Below are positions 8,783 to 17,601 of a stretch of 64,000 nt of DNA, one piece after another. The notes under the pieces were generated by a model. It had not been told where the DNA came from and made no database searches. It was given only the letters and a program-made list of their open reading frames with translations. Location: assembly GCF_013340935.1 (NCBI RefSeq), contig NZ_WHOS01000029.1:28402-92401 (forward strand), given 5' to 3'. This DNA is from Azospirillum melinis. Lineage in GTDB: Bacteria; Pseudomonadota; Alphaproteobacteria; Azospirillales; Azospirillaceae. The position numbers and the translations under genes were made by a program. Positions within the stretch are counted from its first letter, which is position 1; each line of letters starts with the position of its first letter.

Positions 8783-10678
8783 ATGCTGCACATCAATGAC
8801 CTGACCTTCCGCTTCGGCGGCCGAGTGTTGTTCGACCATGCGACGGCGGTGGTGCCCAAGGGGCATCGCGTGGCGCTGGTCGGGCGCAACGGCACCGGGA
8901 AATCGACCCTGCTGAAGCTGATCTCGGGCCAGCTGCAAACGGATGCCGGCGCCATCACTCTGCCGGCCGGCATGCGGATGGGCATGGTGGCGCAGGAGGC
9001 CCCCAGCGGCCCGACCACGCTGATCGACGCCGTGCTGGCCGCCGACACCGAACGCACCGCCCTGCTGGCGGAGGCGGAGACCGTCACCGACCCGATGCGC
9101 ATCGGCGAGGTCCATGCAAGGCTCGCCGACATCGAGGCGCATTCCGCCCCGTCGCGCGCGGCGCAGGTGCTGTCCGGCCTGGGCTTCGACGCCGAAGCGC
9201 AGCAACGGCCCTGCTCCGACTTCTCCGGTGGCTGGCGGATGCGCGTGGCGCTGGCCGGCGTGCTGTTCTCCCGCCCCGACCTGCTGCTGCTGGACGAGCC
9301 GACCAACCACCTCGACCTCGAAGCCACCATCTGGCTCGAGGGCTATCTGAAGAACTATCCGCACACCATCCTGCTGGTCAGCCACGACCGCGAGTTGCTG
9401 AACGCGGTGCCGACCACGACGATCCACATCGACCAGGGCAAGCTCGTCACCTACAGCGGCAATTACGACCAGTTCCTGGCGCAGCGCCGTGCCAACCAGG
9501 AACGGCTGGCCTCGATGGCTGCCAAGCAGGACGCGCGGCGCAAGCACATGATGGCCTATGTCGACCGCTTCCGCTTCAAAGCCAGCAAGGCCCGCCAAGC
9601 GCAGAGCCGCCTGAAGCTGCTGGAGAAGATGGAGTCGATCACGCTGATGGAGGACGATCCCGAGGTCGTCTTCAACTTCCCCGCCCCGGACGAGCTGGCG
9701 CCGCCGCTGATCGCGCTGGAGGGAGTTAGCATCGGCTATGGCGACAAGGTGATCCTGCGGCGGGTCAACCTGCGCATCGACATGGAGGACCGCATCGGCC
9801 TCCTGGGTGCCAATGGCAACGGCAAATCGACGCTGGTCAAGCTGCTGGCCAACCGGCTCCAACCGATGGCCGGCGAGATGCGGCGCCCGTCCAAGCTGCG
9901 CATCGGCTATTTCGCCCAGCATCAGGCCGAGGAGCTGGACCTGTCGCTGACGCCGATCCAGCAGACCCAGCGCATCATGCCGCTGGCGCTGGAGGAGAAG
10001 GTGCGCGCCCATCTCGGCCGCTTCGGCTTCCCGCAGGTGAAGGCGGAGACCAAGATCTCCAGCCTGTCCGGCGGGGAGAAGGCGCGGCTCCTGCTGGCGC
10101 TGATGAGCCGGGAAGTCCCGCACATCCTGATGCTGGACGAACCGACCAACCATCTGGACATCGACAGCCGCGAAGCCCTGATCGAGGCGATCAACGATTT
10201 CCCCGGCGCCGTCATCGTCATCAGCCACGATCCCCATCTGATCGAGATGACGGTGGACCGGCTGCTGCTGGTCGCCGACGGTACGGTGCAGGCCTATGAC
10301 GGCGATCTGGACGACTACCGCCGCTATCTGCTCGACCGCGCCAAGGCGGAACGGGCAGTGGCGAAGGGTGGAGCCGAACGCGACGCCGGCCCCAACAAGA
10401 AGGACCAGCGCCGCGCCGCCGCCGAGGCGCGCACCGCGCTTGCCCCGCTGAAGCGCAAGGCCACCGACGCCGAGGCGCTGGTGACCAAGCTGAGCGAGGA
10501 GAAGCGCAAGATCGAGGCGAAGATGTCCGACCCGGCGCTCTACACCGGCCCGTCCGACAAGCTGACCAAGCTGCAGATCGAGCTGGGCACGGTGGAGAAG
10601 AAGCTGGCGACCGCGGAGGAGACCTGGCTGGAGGCGCTCGAACTCTACGAGAGCGCCGCGGCGGAGGCCGGCGTTTGA
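8783..10678 (+). CDS. ABC-F family ATPase (YheS/Uup-like)
   Basis: The product has 631 residues when started at the ATG in MLHINDLTFRFGG; the open frame extends 66 codons further upstream but that part looks non-coding and crosses the bet operator. It has two ABC domains with Walker A motifs GRNGTGKST and GANGNGKST, signatures SGGW and SGGEK, and Walker B motifs followed by DEPTNHLD. It has no membrane domain. A charged linker joins the cassettes, and a Lys/Glu-rich coiled-coil tail follows from about residue 540. ABC-F proteins bind the ribosomal E site and help stalled or drug-inhibited ribosomes. The exact subfamily needs a tree. Confidence 0.92.
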   Translation: MLHINDLTFRFGGRVLFDHATAVVPKGHRVALVGRNGTGKSTLLKLISGQLQTDAGAITLPAGMRMGMVAQEAPSGPTTLIDAVLAADTERTALLAEAETVTDPMRIGEVHARLADIEAHSAPSRAAQVLSGLGFDAEAQQRPCSDFSGGWRMRVALAGVLFSRPDLLLLDEPTNHLDLEATIWLEGYLKNYPHTILLVSHDRELLNAVPTTTIHIDQGKLVTYSGNYDQFLAQRRANQERLASMAAKQDARRKHMMAYVDRFRFKASKARQAQSRLKLLEKMESITLMEDDPEVVFNFPAPDELAPPLIALEGVSIGYGDKVILRRVNLRIDMEDRIGLLGANGNGKSTLVKLLANRLQPMAGEMRRPSKLRIGYFAQHQAEELDLSLTPIQQTQRIMPLALEEKVRAHLGRFGFPQVKAETKISSLSGGEKARLLLALMSREVPHILMLDEPTNHLDIDSREALIEAINDFPGAVIVISHDPHLIEMTVDRLLLVADGTVQAYDGDLDDYRRYLLDRAKAERAVAKGGAERDAGPNKKDQRRAAAEARTALAPLKRKATDAEALVTKLSEEKRKIEAKMSDPALYTGPSDKLTKLQIELGTVEKKLATAEETWLEALELYESAAAEAGV

Positions 10679-10725
10679 ACGCCCGCAGGCACATCGACGA
10701 CTCCGGCGCCCACGGTCAGGCGGAG

Positions 10726-11394
10726 ATGGAGCGGGCGGAAATGGAGCATGACGGCACCATCGCCTTGCCCACCGTCTGCGACGGCGAGGAGGAGGAGCGG
10801 ACATCCGACGTGCTGGCCCGCTTCCGCGCCAATCTGCCGGCGGGACGGGTTACACTGGGCGACCTGATCCGGGCTCTGGGCGACCGCTCGCTCGGCACCA
10901 TCCTGCTGGCGCTGGCGCTGCCGACCATCGCCCCGGTGCCGCTCGGCGTATCCTGCCTGTTCGACCTGCCCATCGTGCTCTACACCGCGCAGATGGCCTT
11001 CGGCCGGCGCGGAGCCGGGCTGCCGGACTGGCTGCTGCGCCGCTCCATCGGCAGCGGGCTGGCGGCGCGGACGCTCGACGCCGCCATGCCGCGGCTGGTT
11101 TGGATCGAGCGGATGCTAAAGCCGCGGCTGCACCGCCTCGCCCGCATCGACGAGGAACGCTGGTTCGGTCTGCTGCTGTTCATCCTGACGCTGACCTGCA
11201 TCGTGCCGCTGCCGCTGACCGGCTGGCTGCCGGGCTTCGCGCTGGTGCTGATCTCGCTGGGGCTGATCGAGCGCGACGGCGGCGCCATCGGCATCGGGCT
11301 GGGGCTGACCGCGGCGGCGCTGGTGTTTTTGACGCTGGTGGCGAGCAGCCTGTCATACGCAGGTCATCAACTTCTGGCAGCAACTCTGCATTAG
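10726..11394 (+). CDS. ExoD-like exopolysaccharide synthesis membrane protein
   Basis: About 222 residues from the ATG at 10726. A TTG at 10675 that overlaps the previous stop (TTGA) and an ATG at 10741 are alternatives. The body matches the ExoD family: a soluble N-terminal part (RVTLGDLIRALGDRSLGTILLALALPTIAPVPLG), then several hydrophobic spans including a C-terminal pair rich in Ala/Leu. ExoD of Sinorhizobium meliloti affects exopolysaccharide production and alkali tolerance, but its biochemical role is unknown. It directly follows the ABC-F gene and may be translationally coupled to it. Confidence 0.8.
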   Translation: MERAEMEHDGTIALPTVCDGEEEERTSDVLARFRANLPAGRVTLGDLIRALGDRSLGTILLALALPTIAPVPLGVSCLFDLPIVLYTAQMAFGRRGAGLPDWLLRRSIGSGLAARTLDAAMPRLVWIERMLKPRLHRLARIDEERWFGLLLFILTLTCIVPLPLTGWLPGFALVLISLGLIERDGGAIGIGLGLTAAALVFLTLVASSLSYAGHQLLAATLH

Positions 11395-11447
11395 GACGGC
11401 TGCGTCGGAACCATGGGTGCAGGTCGTCCCGATCCAGGGAGGCCCAC

Positions 11448-12035
11448 ATGACCGAAACGGCATCCGCCACGCTTTCCGAGTCCTGGCTGTTCTTCCGCCG
11501 CTGGCTGGCCGATCCCTGGGCGATGGGGTCCGTCGCCCCCTCTTCCCAGGCGCTACGCCGCCGCATCACCCGCGAGATTCGGCGCGAATCCGACGAGGCG
11601 GTGGTGGAGTTCGGCGGCGGCACCGGCCCCATCACCGCGGCGATGCTGGAGGCCGGCATCCCGGCCGACCGGCTCTACAGCTTCGAGGTCGCCCCGGACC
11701 TTGCCCGCCATCTGCGCGCCCGCTGCCCGGCCGTCACCGTCATTGCCGAAGACTGCCGCAAGGCGCCGGAACTGCTGGGCGAGGCACTGTGCGGCAAGGT
11801 CGGCACGGTGGTGATCGGCATCCCGATGATCACCTTCCCGCTGGAGTTCCAGCGCGAGGTGCTGGACGCCACCTTCCGCATCCTGCGGCCGGGCGGGCGC
11901 TTCCTGCTCTACAGCTTCATGCCGCATTCGCCCCTGAACCGCGAGGCGCTGGGGCTAACCGGGAAGCGGCTGGGCTTCACCCTGCGAAATCTGCCGCCGG
12001 CGTCGGTATGGGGATACCGCCGCGCCGGAGAGTGA
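11448..12035 (+). CDS. SAM-dependent methyltransferase, phospholipid N-methyltransferase (COG3963) type
   Basis: The product has 195 residues. The ATG has GGGAGG about six bases upstream. The N-terminus FFRRWLADPWAMGSVAPSSQALRR is typical of the COG3963 group. It is followed by the SAM-binding motif VVEFGGGTGPITAAML, an acidic strand end (FEVAPDLA) and the late motif ILRPGGRFLLYSFMP. Members methylate phosphatidylethanolamine to phosphatidylcholine precursors, although some relatives have other substrates. A role in phosphatidylcholine formation would fit an alphaproteobacterium, but the substrate is inferred. Confidence 0.75.
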   Translation: MTETASATLSESWLFFRRWLADPWAMGSVAPSSQALRRRITREIRRESDEAVVEFGGGTGPITAAMLEAGIPADRLYSFEVAPDLARHLRARCPAVTVIAEDCRKAPELLGEALCGKVGTVVIGIPMITFPLEFQREVLDATFRILRPGGRFLLYSFMPHSPLNREALGLTGKRLGFTLRNLPPASVWGYRRAGE

Positions 12036-12076
12036 TAGGGTCCAGCGCCCGAAACCCATAACCAGCGAGAGCCTCC

Positions 12077-12469
12077 ATGAAGTTCGGCTACACGATCCTC
12101 TATGTTCCCGACGTCGCGGCGTCGCTGGCCTTCTTCGAAAAGGCGTTCGGGCTGAGCCGCCGCTTCCTCGCCGAAACGGGCGACTATGGCGAGCTGGACA
12201 CCGGCTCCACCACCCTGTCCTTCGCCAGCCAGGAACTGGCGCTGTCGCACCACCCCGCCGGCTATGTCTTCGCCAGCGCCAGCGAGAAGCCGCTGGGCGT
12301 CGAGATCGCGCTGGTCACCGGCGACGTGGAGGCGGCGCACGCCACGGCGCTCGCTGCCGGCGCCAGCGAACTGGCGCCGCCGAAAGCCATGCCGTGGGGG
12401 CAGACGGTATCCTTCATCCGCTGCCCCGACGGCACGCTGGTGGAGCTGTGCACGCCGGTCGGTGGCTGA
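12077..12469 (+). CDS. VOC (glyoxalase/bleomycin-resistance fold) protein
   Basis: The 130-residue product has two beta-alpha-beta-beta-beta modules typical of the vicinal oxygen chelate fold. One starts with YTILYVPDVAASLAFFEKAFGL; the other runs from GVEIALVTGDVEAAHATALAAGA to SFIRCPDGTLVELCTPV. The terminal glutamate (LVELC) and a histidine in LSHHPAG could bind metal. Related proteins include glyoxalase I, dioxygenases and drug-binding proteins, so the substrate cannot be stated. It lies 41 bases after the methyltransferase gene on the same strand. Confidence 0.85.
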   Translation: MKFGYTILYVPDVAASLAFFEKAFGLSRRFLAETGDYGELDTGSTTLSFASQELALSHHPAGYVFASASEKPLGVEIALVTGDVEAAHATALAAGASELAPPKAMPWGQTVSFIRCPDGTLVELCTPVGG

Positions 12470-12556
12470 CGGCAGCGCGGGGCCGGCGCGGTTGCCCTGC
12501 CCCGACCGCCGCGCTTATGGTCCGCCCTCCCGTCCACCATCGTGAGCCTGCCGGCG

Positions 12557-13348
12557 ATGTCCTTCATCCTGTCGAAGCTGCTGTGGGGCGTCTTTGCGCC
12601 CGGCAATGCCCTGGTGCTGGCGGTGGCGCTGGGCGCACTGCTGCTGCGGACGCGGCGCTGGCAGGGTGCCGGACGGCGGCTGGTCACGCTGGCGGCGGTG
12701 GTGCTTCTGCTGGTCATGTACACCGGTCTCGGCGCGCTGGTCGCCCTGCCGCTGGAGAACCGCTTCCCACGAGCGGAGCCGGAGGGGCGGATCGACGGCA
12801 TCATCATGCTGGGCGGCGCCCAAAATCCGCCGATCACCGCCGACCGCGGCGACCCGTCGCTGAACGATGCGGCCGAGCGGATCCTCGGCTTCGCCGACCT
12901 CGTCCGCCGTTATCCGGAGGCCAAGGCCGTCTTCACCGGCGGATCAGGCCGGCTGCTGGCGCCGGACCTGAAGGAGGATGTGACCGCCCGCGCCGCCCTG
13001 CTCCAGGCCGGCGTCCCCGCCGAGCGGGTGCTCTACGAGACGGAATCGCGCAACACCTGGGAAAATGCGGTCTTCAGCAAGGAGATGGTCAAGCCGGCGC
13101 CGGGCGAACGCTGGGTCCTCGTCACCTCGGCCATGCACATGCCGCGGTCGGTCGGCATCTTCCGCGCCATCGGGTGGGAGGTGACCCCCTACCCCGTCGA
13201 CTACCGCACCAAGCATGACGCTACGCCCTGGCTGCGCTTCGAGTTTGGGCAGAATCTGGTGATCCTGGACGACGCTGTGCGCGAGTGGATCGGGCTGACC
13301 GCCTATTGGCTGATGGGCCGCACCGAAAGCCTGTTCCCCGCCCCCTGA
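12557..13348 (+). CDS. YdcF/ElyC family (DUF218) envelope protein
   Basis: About 263 residues from ATG 12557; a GTG at 12542 is the alternative, and neither has a strong ribosome site. Two hydrophobic spans at the N-terminus (residues 8-25 and 35-60) anchor a periplasmic DUF218 domain. That domain starts at IDGIIMLGGAQNPP and includes the conserved TGGSGRL, ESRNTWENAVFSKEM and VTSAMHMPRSVGIFRAIGW blocks. Members such as ElyC and SanA act in envelope polysaccharide or undecaprenyl-phosphate metabolism. The position just before rlpA and dacA fits an envelope role. Confidence 0.87.
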   Translation: MSFILSKLLWGVFAPGNALVLAVALGALLLRTRRWQGAGRRLVTLAAVVLLLVMYTGLGALVALPLENRFPRAEPEGRIDGIIMLGGAQNPPITADRGDPSLNDAAERILGFADLVRRYPEAKAVFTGGSGRLLAPDLKEDVTARAALLQAGVPAERVLYETESRNTWENAVFSKEMVKPAPGERWVLVTSAMHMPRSVGIFRAIGWEVTPYPVDYRTKHDATPWLRFEFGQNLVILDDAVREWIGLTAYWLMGRTESLFPAP

Positions 13349-13479
13349 CGGTTCGACCCTTGTGCGGGCTGTGTCATCGTACCGCCGCCGCGTTCGAGCC
13401 ATTGGCGCGGCGATGGCAACCCGCTAGAGTGCCGCCGCCCTGGTGGTGGGGGCGGGTCAGGAAAGAAGGAAATTGGCGG

Positions 13480-14451
13480 ATGCGTCGCTGGCGCGGGGTG
13501 AGCAGGGTCGTCGTGCTGGTCGGCGTGGCAGCGCTCGCCGCCTGCGCGCAGAAGCCCACCGGCACCGGCCCGGGCCTTCCCACCAGCGGCGTCTACAAGG
13601 TGGGAAAGCCCTACCAGATCAACGGCGTCTGGTACTACCCCAAGGAAGATTTCAGCTACGACGAGACCGGCATCGCCTCATGGTACGGCCCCGGCTTCCA
13701 TGAGAAAAACACAGCCAACGGCGAGATCTACGACCAGAACGAGCTGACCGCCGCGCACAAGACGCTGCCGATGCCGAGCCTGGTGCGGGTCACCAATCTC
13801 GACAACGGCCGGTCCATCGTCGTGCGGGTCAACGACCGCGGCCCCTACGCCAACGGCCGCATCATCGACATGTCGCGGCGCGGCGCCCAGCTGCTGGGCT
13901 TCGACGGTCCCGGCACCGCCAAAGTGCGCGTGCAGATCCTGGCGGAAGAAAGCCGGGCCATCGCCGCTGCCGCGCGCCAGGGTACGCCCGCCCCGCTGCT
14001 GGCCGAGGTCGACGGCCCGCCGCCGAAGGCAGCCCCGCGCGGCCGGATCGAGGTGAGCGGCCCATCCGGACCGGCGACGACTCTCGCCGCCTCCACCGGT
14101 GCGCCCCGCCCGGCGGTGGTCGGCGCGCCGATCCCGCCGCCGGCCACCGTCGCCGGCAGCATGGCGGAGGGCCGCTTCGTGCCGGCCCCGGTGGTGGCGC
14201 AATTGCCGGTGAAGGCGCAGGAGGCCATCTATGTGCAGGTCGGCGCCTTCGGCAGCGAGGAGAATGTGGCGAAGGCCCGCGCCCGCCTGTCGTCCATCGG
14301 CCAACGCGCCAGCGTCAGCCAGACGCGGACCGCCGGCCTGACCCTGCACCGCGTCCGCGTCGGACCGCTGGACAGCGTCGACAGGGCGGATACCCTGTTG
14401 AACCAGATCATCCAGGCCGGCCTTACGGAGGCCAAAATCGTGGTGGATTGA
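13480..14451 (+). CDS. rlpA: RlpA-like septal ring lytic transglycosylase, lipoprotein with SPOR domain
   Basis: The product has 323 residues. The ATG has AAGGA about nine bases upstream. A short hydrophobic leader ends in the lipobox LAAC (residue 18 region), so the mature protein is lipid-anchored. The double-psi beta-barrel domain follows (GIASWYGPGFHEKNTANGE ... VRVNDRGPYANGRIIDMSRRGA). A Pro/Ala-rich linker leads to a C-terminal SPOR domain (YVQVGAFGSEENVAKARARL), which binds denuded peptidoglycan. RlpA cleaves naked glycan strands at the septum. The dacA gene follows 86 bases later, so both act on peptidoglycan. Confidence 0.93.
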   Translation: MRRWRGVSRVVVLVGVAALAACAQKPTGTGPGLPTSGVYKVGKPYQINGVWYYPKEDFSYDETGIASWYGPGFHEKNTANGEIYDQNELTAAHKTLPMPSLVRVTNLDNGRSIVVRVNDRGPYANGRIIDMSRRGAQLLGFDGPGTAKVRVQILAEESRAIAAAARQGTPAPLLAEVDGPPPKAAPRGRIEVSGPSGPATTLAASTGAPRPAVVGAPIPPPATVAGSMAEGRFVPAPVVAQLPVKAQEAIYVQVGAFGSEENVAKARARLSSIGQRASVSQTRTAGLTLHRVRVGPLDSVDRADTLLNQIIQAGLTEAKIVVD

Positions 14452-14537
14452 TCCGGCCACCCGACACCACCCCCGGCGTTCCCTATGAGCGCCGGCGACC
14501 CTATGCCTGTACCGAGTGCCCTTGGAGGATTGTTGCC

Positions 14538-15728
14538 ATGAACGCTGTTGTCGTCCGCCTGTGTGCCGTTTTCGGCCGTTCCGTTGCTGTCGCGGCCGGA
14601 ATAGCGATGGCCGGGGCCACGATTGGCGCCGGCTTCACCGCGGTCTCGGTCCAGGCCGCGACCCTCGACACCATCGCCAAGCAGGCGATCCTTGTCGATC
14701 TGACCTCTGACACCGTGCTGTTCGAGAAGAACGCCGACGAGCGCATGGCGCCCTCGTCGATGAGCAAGATCATGACCGCCTACATGGTGTTCGAGGCGAT
14801 CAAGGGCGGCCGCCTGACGCTGGAGAGCACCCTGCCGGTCAGCGAGCGGGCTTGGCGGATGCAGGGCTCGAAGATGTTCGTCGAGCTTCACAACAACATC
14901 AAGGTCGACGACCTGCTGAAGGGCATGATCGTCCAGTCCGGCAACGACGCCTGCATCGTGCTGGCCGAGGGGCTGGCAGGGTCGGAGCAGTCCTTCGCCG
15001 AACAGGCGACCAAGCGCGCGAAGGAGTTGGGGCTGAAGAACAGCAACTTCGCCAATTCCACCGGCTGGCCCGATCCCAACCATTATATGACCGCCCGCGA
15101 TCTGGCGCTTCTGGCCGAACGGCTGATCAAGGACTTTCCCGAATTCTACAAGTACGATTCAATCCGGGAATTCAAGTATCACGGCATCACCCAGGGCAAC
15201 CGCAACCCGCTGCTCTACCGCAACATGAATGTCGACGGGCTGAAGACCGGCCACACCGACGCCGGCGGTTACGGCCTGACCGCGTCGGGCGAGCGCGACG
15301 GGCGCCGACTGCTGCTGGTGGTCAACGGCCTGCCGAACATGCAGGCGCGCGCCGACGAATCGGCCCGGCTGATCGAGTGGGGCTTCCGCGAATTCGCCTC
15401 CTACACCCTCTACAAGGGTGGGGAGACCATCGAGCAGGTGCCGGTCTGGCTGGGCGAGCAGGACATGGTGCCGGTCGCCGTGCCGCAGAACCTGAGCGTC
15501 ACCATGGCCCGCGCCGACCGCTCCGGCATGAAGGTATCGCTGGTCAGCAACGCCCCGGTCGCCGCGCCGATCAAGAAGGGCGACACGGTCGGCAAGCTGG
15601 TGATCTCCGCCCCCGGCTTCCCGGGCAAGGAGGTGCCGGTGGTGGCCGCCCAGGACGTGCCGAAGGCCGGCATGTTCGGCCGCGCCTTCGCCGCCGCCAA
15701 GTATCTCGTCTTCGGCAACAGCCTGTGA
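14538..15728 (+). CDS. dacA: D-alanyl-D-alanine carboxypeptidase (PBP5/6 family)
   Basis: The product has 396 residues. The start ATG has GGAGG eight bases upstream, and an N-terminal signal peptide ends near VQA-ATLD. The three penicillin-binding motifs are present: SMSK (about residue 74), SGN (about 134) and KTG (about 236). The C-terminal PBP5-type domain holds VPLG-like strands and ends in a short amphipathic tail (GRAFAAAKYLVFGNSL) that could bind the outer face of the inner membrane. The enzyme removes the terminal D-Ala from stem peptides and so limits cross-linking. Confidence 0.96.
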   Translation: MNAVVVRLCAVFGRSVAVAAGIAMAGATIGAGFTAVSVQAATLDTIAKQAILVDLTSDTVLFEKNADERMAPSSMSKIMTAYMVFEAIKGGRLTLESTLPVSERAWRMQGSKMFVELHNNIKVDDLLKGMIVQSGNDACIVLAEGLAGSEQSFAEQATKRAKELGLKNSNFANSTGWPDPNHYMTARDLALLAERLIKDFPEFYKYDSIREFKYHGITQGNRNPLLYRNMNVDGLKTGHTDAGGYGLTASGERDGRRLLLVVNGLPNMQARADESARLIEWGFREFASYTLYKGGETIEQVPVWLGEQDMVPVAVPQNLSVTMARADRSGMKVSLVSNAPVAAPIKKGDTVGKLVISAPGFPGKEVPVVAAQDVPKAGMFGRAFAAAKYLVFGNSL

Positions 15729-15739
15729 CCGTGACGACG

Positions 15740-16423
15740 ATGCTGACCGCCCCGGCTCCTTCCGCCAAGCGCGGCCGCTTCATCACTCTGGAAGGCGGCG
15801 AAGGGGCCGGCAAGTCGACGCAGCTGCGCCGTCTGGCGGACAGCTTGCGCGTCTCCCTGCGCGCCCGCGACGTCGAGCTTGTGACGACGCGGGAGCCGGG
15901 CGGATCGCCCGGCGCGGAGGAGATCCGCGGCCTGCTGGTGACCGGCGAGACCGGCCGCTGGAGCGCGACCACCGAGGCCCTGCTGCACACTGCCGCCCGC
16001 CGCGACCATCTGGAGCGCACGGTGTGGCCGGCGCTGGAGACTGGAAGCTGGGTGCTGTGCGACCGCTTCTTCGACAGCACCATGGCCTATCAGGGCTATG
16101 GGCTGGGGCTGGGGCGCGATCTGGTCGAGACCTTGCAGACGGCGGCGCTCGGCGGCTTCCGTCCCGACCTGACGCTGATCCTCGACATCGACGTGGAAAC
16201 CGGCCTGCGCCGCGCCGTGGCGCGCCATGGCGGTGAGGACCGCTATGAGCGGATGGACATCGGCTTCCACCAGCGGCTGCGCGACGGCTTCCTCGACATC
16301 GCCCGGCAGGAGCCGGAGCGCTGCGCCGTGGTGGATGCCGACGCCGACCTCGATACCGTGCAGGCGCGCATCTGGGACACCGTCGCCGGCCGGCTGGGGC
16401 TGGCCCAGGGGCAGACGTCGTGA
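15740..16423 (+). CDS. tmk: Thymidylate kinase
   Basis: About 227 residues from ATG 15740; GTG codons at 15725 and 15731, the first overlapping the dacA stop, are alternatives. The P-loop LEGGEGAGKST, the TREPGGSPGAEEIR loop, the DRFFDSTMAYQGYG block and the lid region are all present. The enzyme phosphorylates dTMP to dTDP for DNA synthesis. The next gene, holB, starts in the last codons of tmk (GTGA overlap), an arrangement seen in many bacteria and a sign of translational coupling. Confidence 0.96.
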   Translation: MLTAPAPSAKRGRFITLEGGEGAGKSTQLRRLADSLRVSLRARDVELVTTREPGGSPGAEEIRGLLVTGETGRWSATTEALLHTAARRDHLERTVWPALETGSWVLCDRFFDSTMAYQGYGLGLGRDLVETLQTAALGGFRPDLTLILDIDVETGLRRAVARHGGEDRYERMDIGFHQRLRDGFLDIARQEPERCAVVDADADLDTVQARIWDTVAGRLGLAQGQTS

Positions 16424-17550
16424 GCAAGGCACGCACCCCGGCCCCGGCGGGCCCCGCCGCGGACGAGGCGCTCGCCCCACGGCGCAACCCGGACCTCGTC
16501 GGGCATGACGAGGCCGAACGGCTGCTGCTGGAGGCCTGGAACTCCGGCCGGCTGCCGCATGCCTGGCTGATCGGCGGCACCCCGGGCATCGGCAAGGCGA
16601 CGCTGGCCTTCCGCTTCGCCCGATTCGTCCTGGCCCAGGAGCCGCCCGGCGACAGCCTGTTCGGTGACTCCCTGGGTGGCGCGGCTCCAGTCACCTCGCT
16701 GCACATCGGTCCCAACCATCCGGTGTTCCGCCGGGTGGCGTCGGGCGGGCATGCCGACATGCTGACCATCGAACGCCAGCGCGACGAGAAGAAAGGCCGG
16801 CTGAAGCGGGACATCGCCGTCGACGACGTGCGCAAGATCGGCCCCTTCCTGCGTCGGACCTCGGCGGAAGGCGGCTGGCGCGTCGCGGTGATCGACGGCG
16901 CCGACCGCATGAATCTCAGCGGCCTGAACGCCATCCTGAAGATCCTGGAGGAACCGCCGCCCGGCGCCCTGCTGCTGCTCGTCAGCGACAATCCCGGCGG
17001 CATGCTGCCGACCATCCGCTCGCGCTGCCGCAAGCTGACGCTGAAGCCGCTGGCCGAAGACACGGTGATCGACCTGCTGGGCCAGCACCGGCCCGATATC
17101 GCCGCCGACGACCGCCCGGCGCTGGCCCGCCTGTCGGAGGGCAGCGTCGGCCGCGCCATCGATCTTGCCGACGCGGGTGGGCTGGCGCTCTACCGCGAGA
17201 TGATCGGGCTGCTGTCCGACCTTCCGCGCATCGACATCGTCGCGGCGCATGCCTTCGGGGACAAGCTGACCCGCCGCCAAGATGACGGAATGTTCGAGAC
17301 GGCGACCGAGCTGCTGGTCTGGTGGCTCGCCCGCTTCGCCCGCTCGCTCGCCCGCGGCTCCTGGCCGGCAGAGGTGGTGCCGGGCGAGGCCGCCCTGATG
17401 ACCCGATTGGCGAACGCCCGCGGTCTTGAACGTTGGGTGGAGGTGTGGGAAAAGGTTCAGCGTCTTTTCGCGCGCGCGGAATCCGCAAACCTGGACCGCA
17501 AGCAGGTGGTCCTGAACGCCCTGTCGGCGCTGGAAACGGCAGCCGCCTAG
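16420..17550 (+). CDS. holB: DNA polymerase III subunit delta'
   Basis: The product has 376 residues and starts at a GTG overlapping the tmk stop by four bases. The AAA+ fold is visible: GGTPGIGKATLAFRFARFVL near residue 50, then VIDGADRMNLSGLNAILKILEEPPPG, and SDNPGGMLPTIRSRCRKLTLKPL as sensor 1 and adjoining strands. The delta' subunit is the stator of the clamp loader that loads the beta sliding clamp. The zinc-module cysteines of gamma/tau subunits are absent, as is usual for many delta' proteins. Confidence 0.93.
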   Translation: MSKARTPAPAGPAADEALAPRRNPDLVGHDEAERLLLEAWNSGRLPHAWLIGGTPGIGKATLAFRFARFVLAQEPPGDSLFGDSLGGAAPVTSLHIGPNHPVFRRVASGGHADMLTIERQRDEKKGRLKRDIAVDDVRKIGPFLRRTSAEGGWRVAVIDGADRMNLSGLNAILKILEEPPPGALLLLVSDNPGGMLPTIRSRCRKLTLKPLAEDTVIDLLGQHRPDIAADDRPALARLSEGSVGRAIDLADAGGLALYREMIGLLSDLPRIDIVAAHAFGDKLTRRQDDGMFETATELLVWWLARFARSLARGSWPAEVVPGEAALMTRLANARGLERWVEVWEKVQRLFARAESANLDRKQVVLNALSALETAAA

Positions 17551-17601
17551 GGTTATTTCAGAACCTGCCGGTTGAACCTGACTTGAAAGAAAGTGCCGCA
17601 A

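Noticed and set aside
8642..10804. Minus-strand open frame of 720 codons opposite the ABC-F gene
   Set aside because: No motif, and the plus strand has both Walker A and B sets and the signature motifs.
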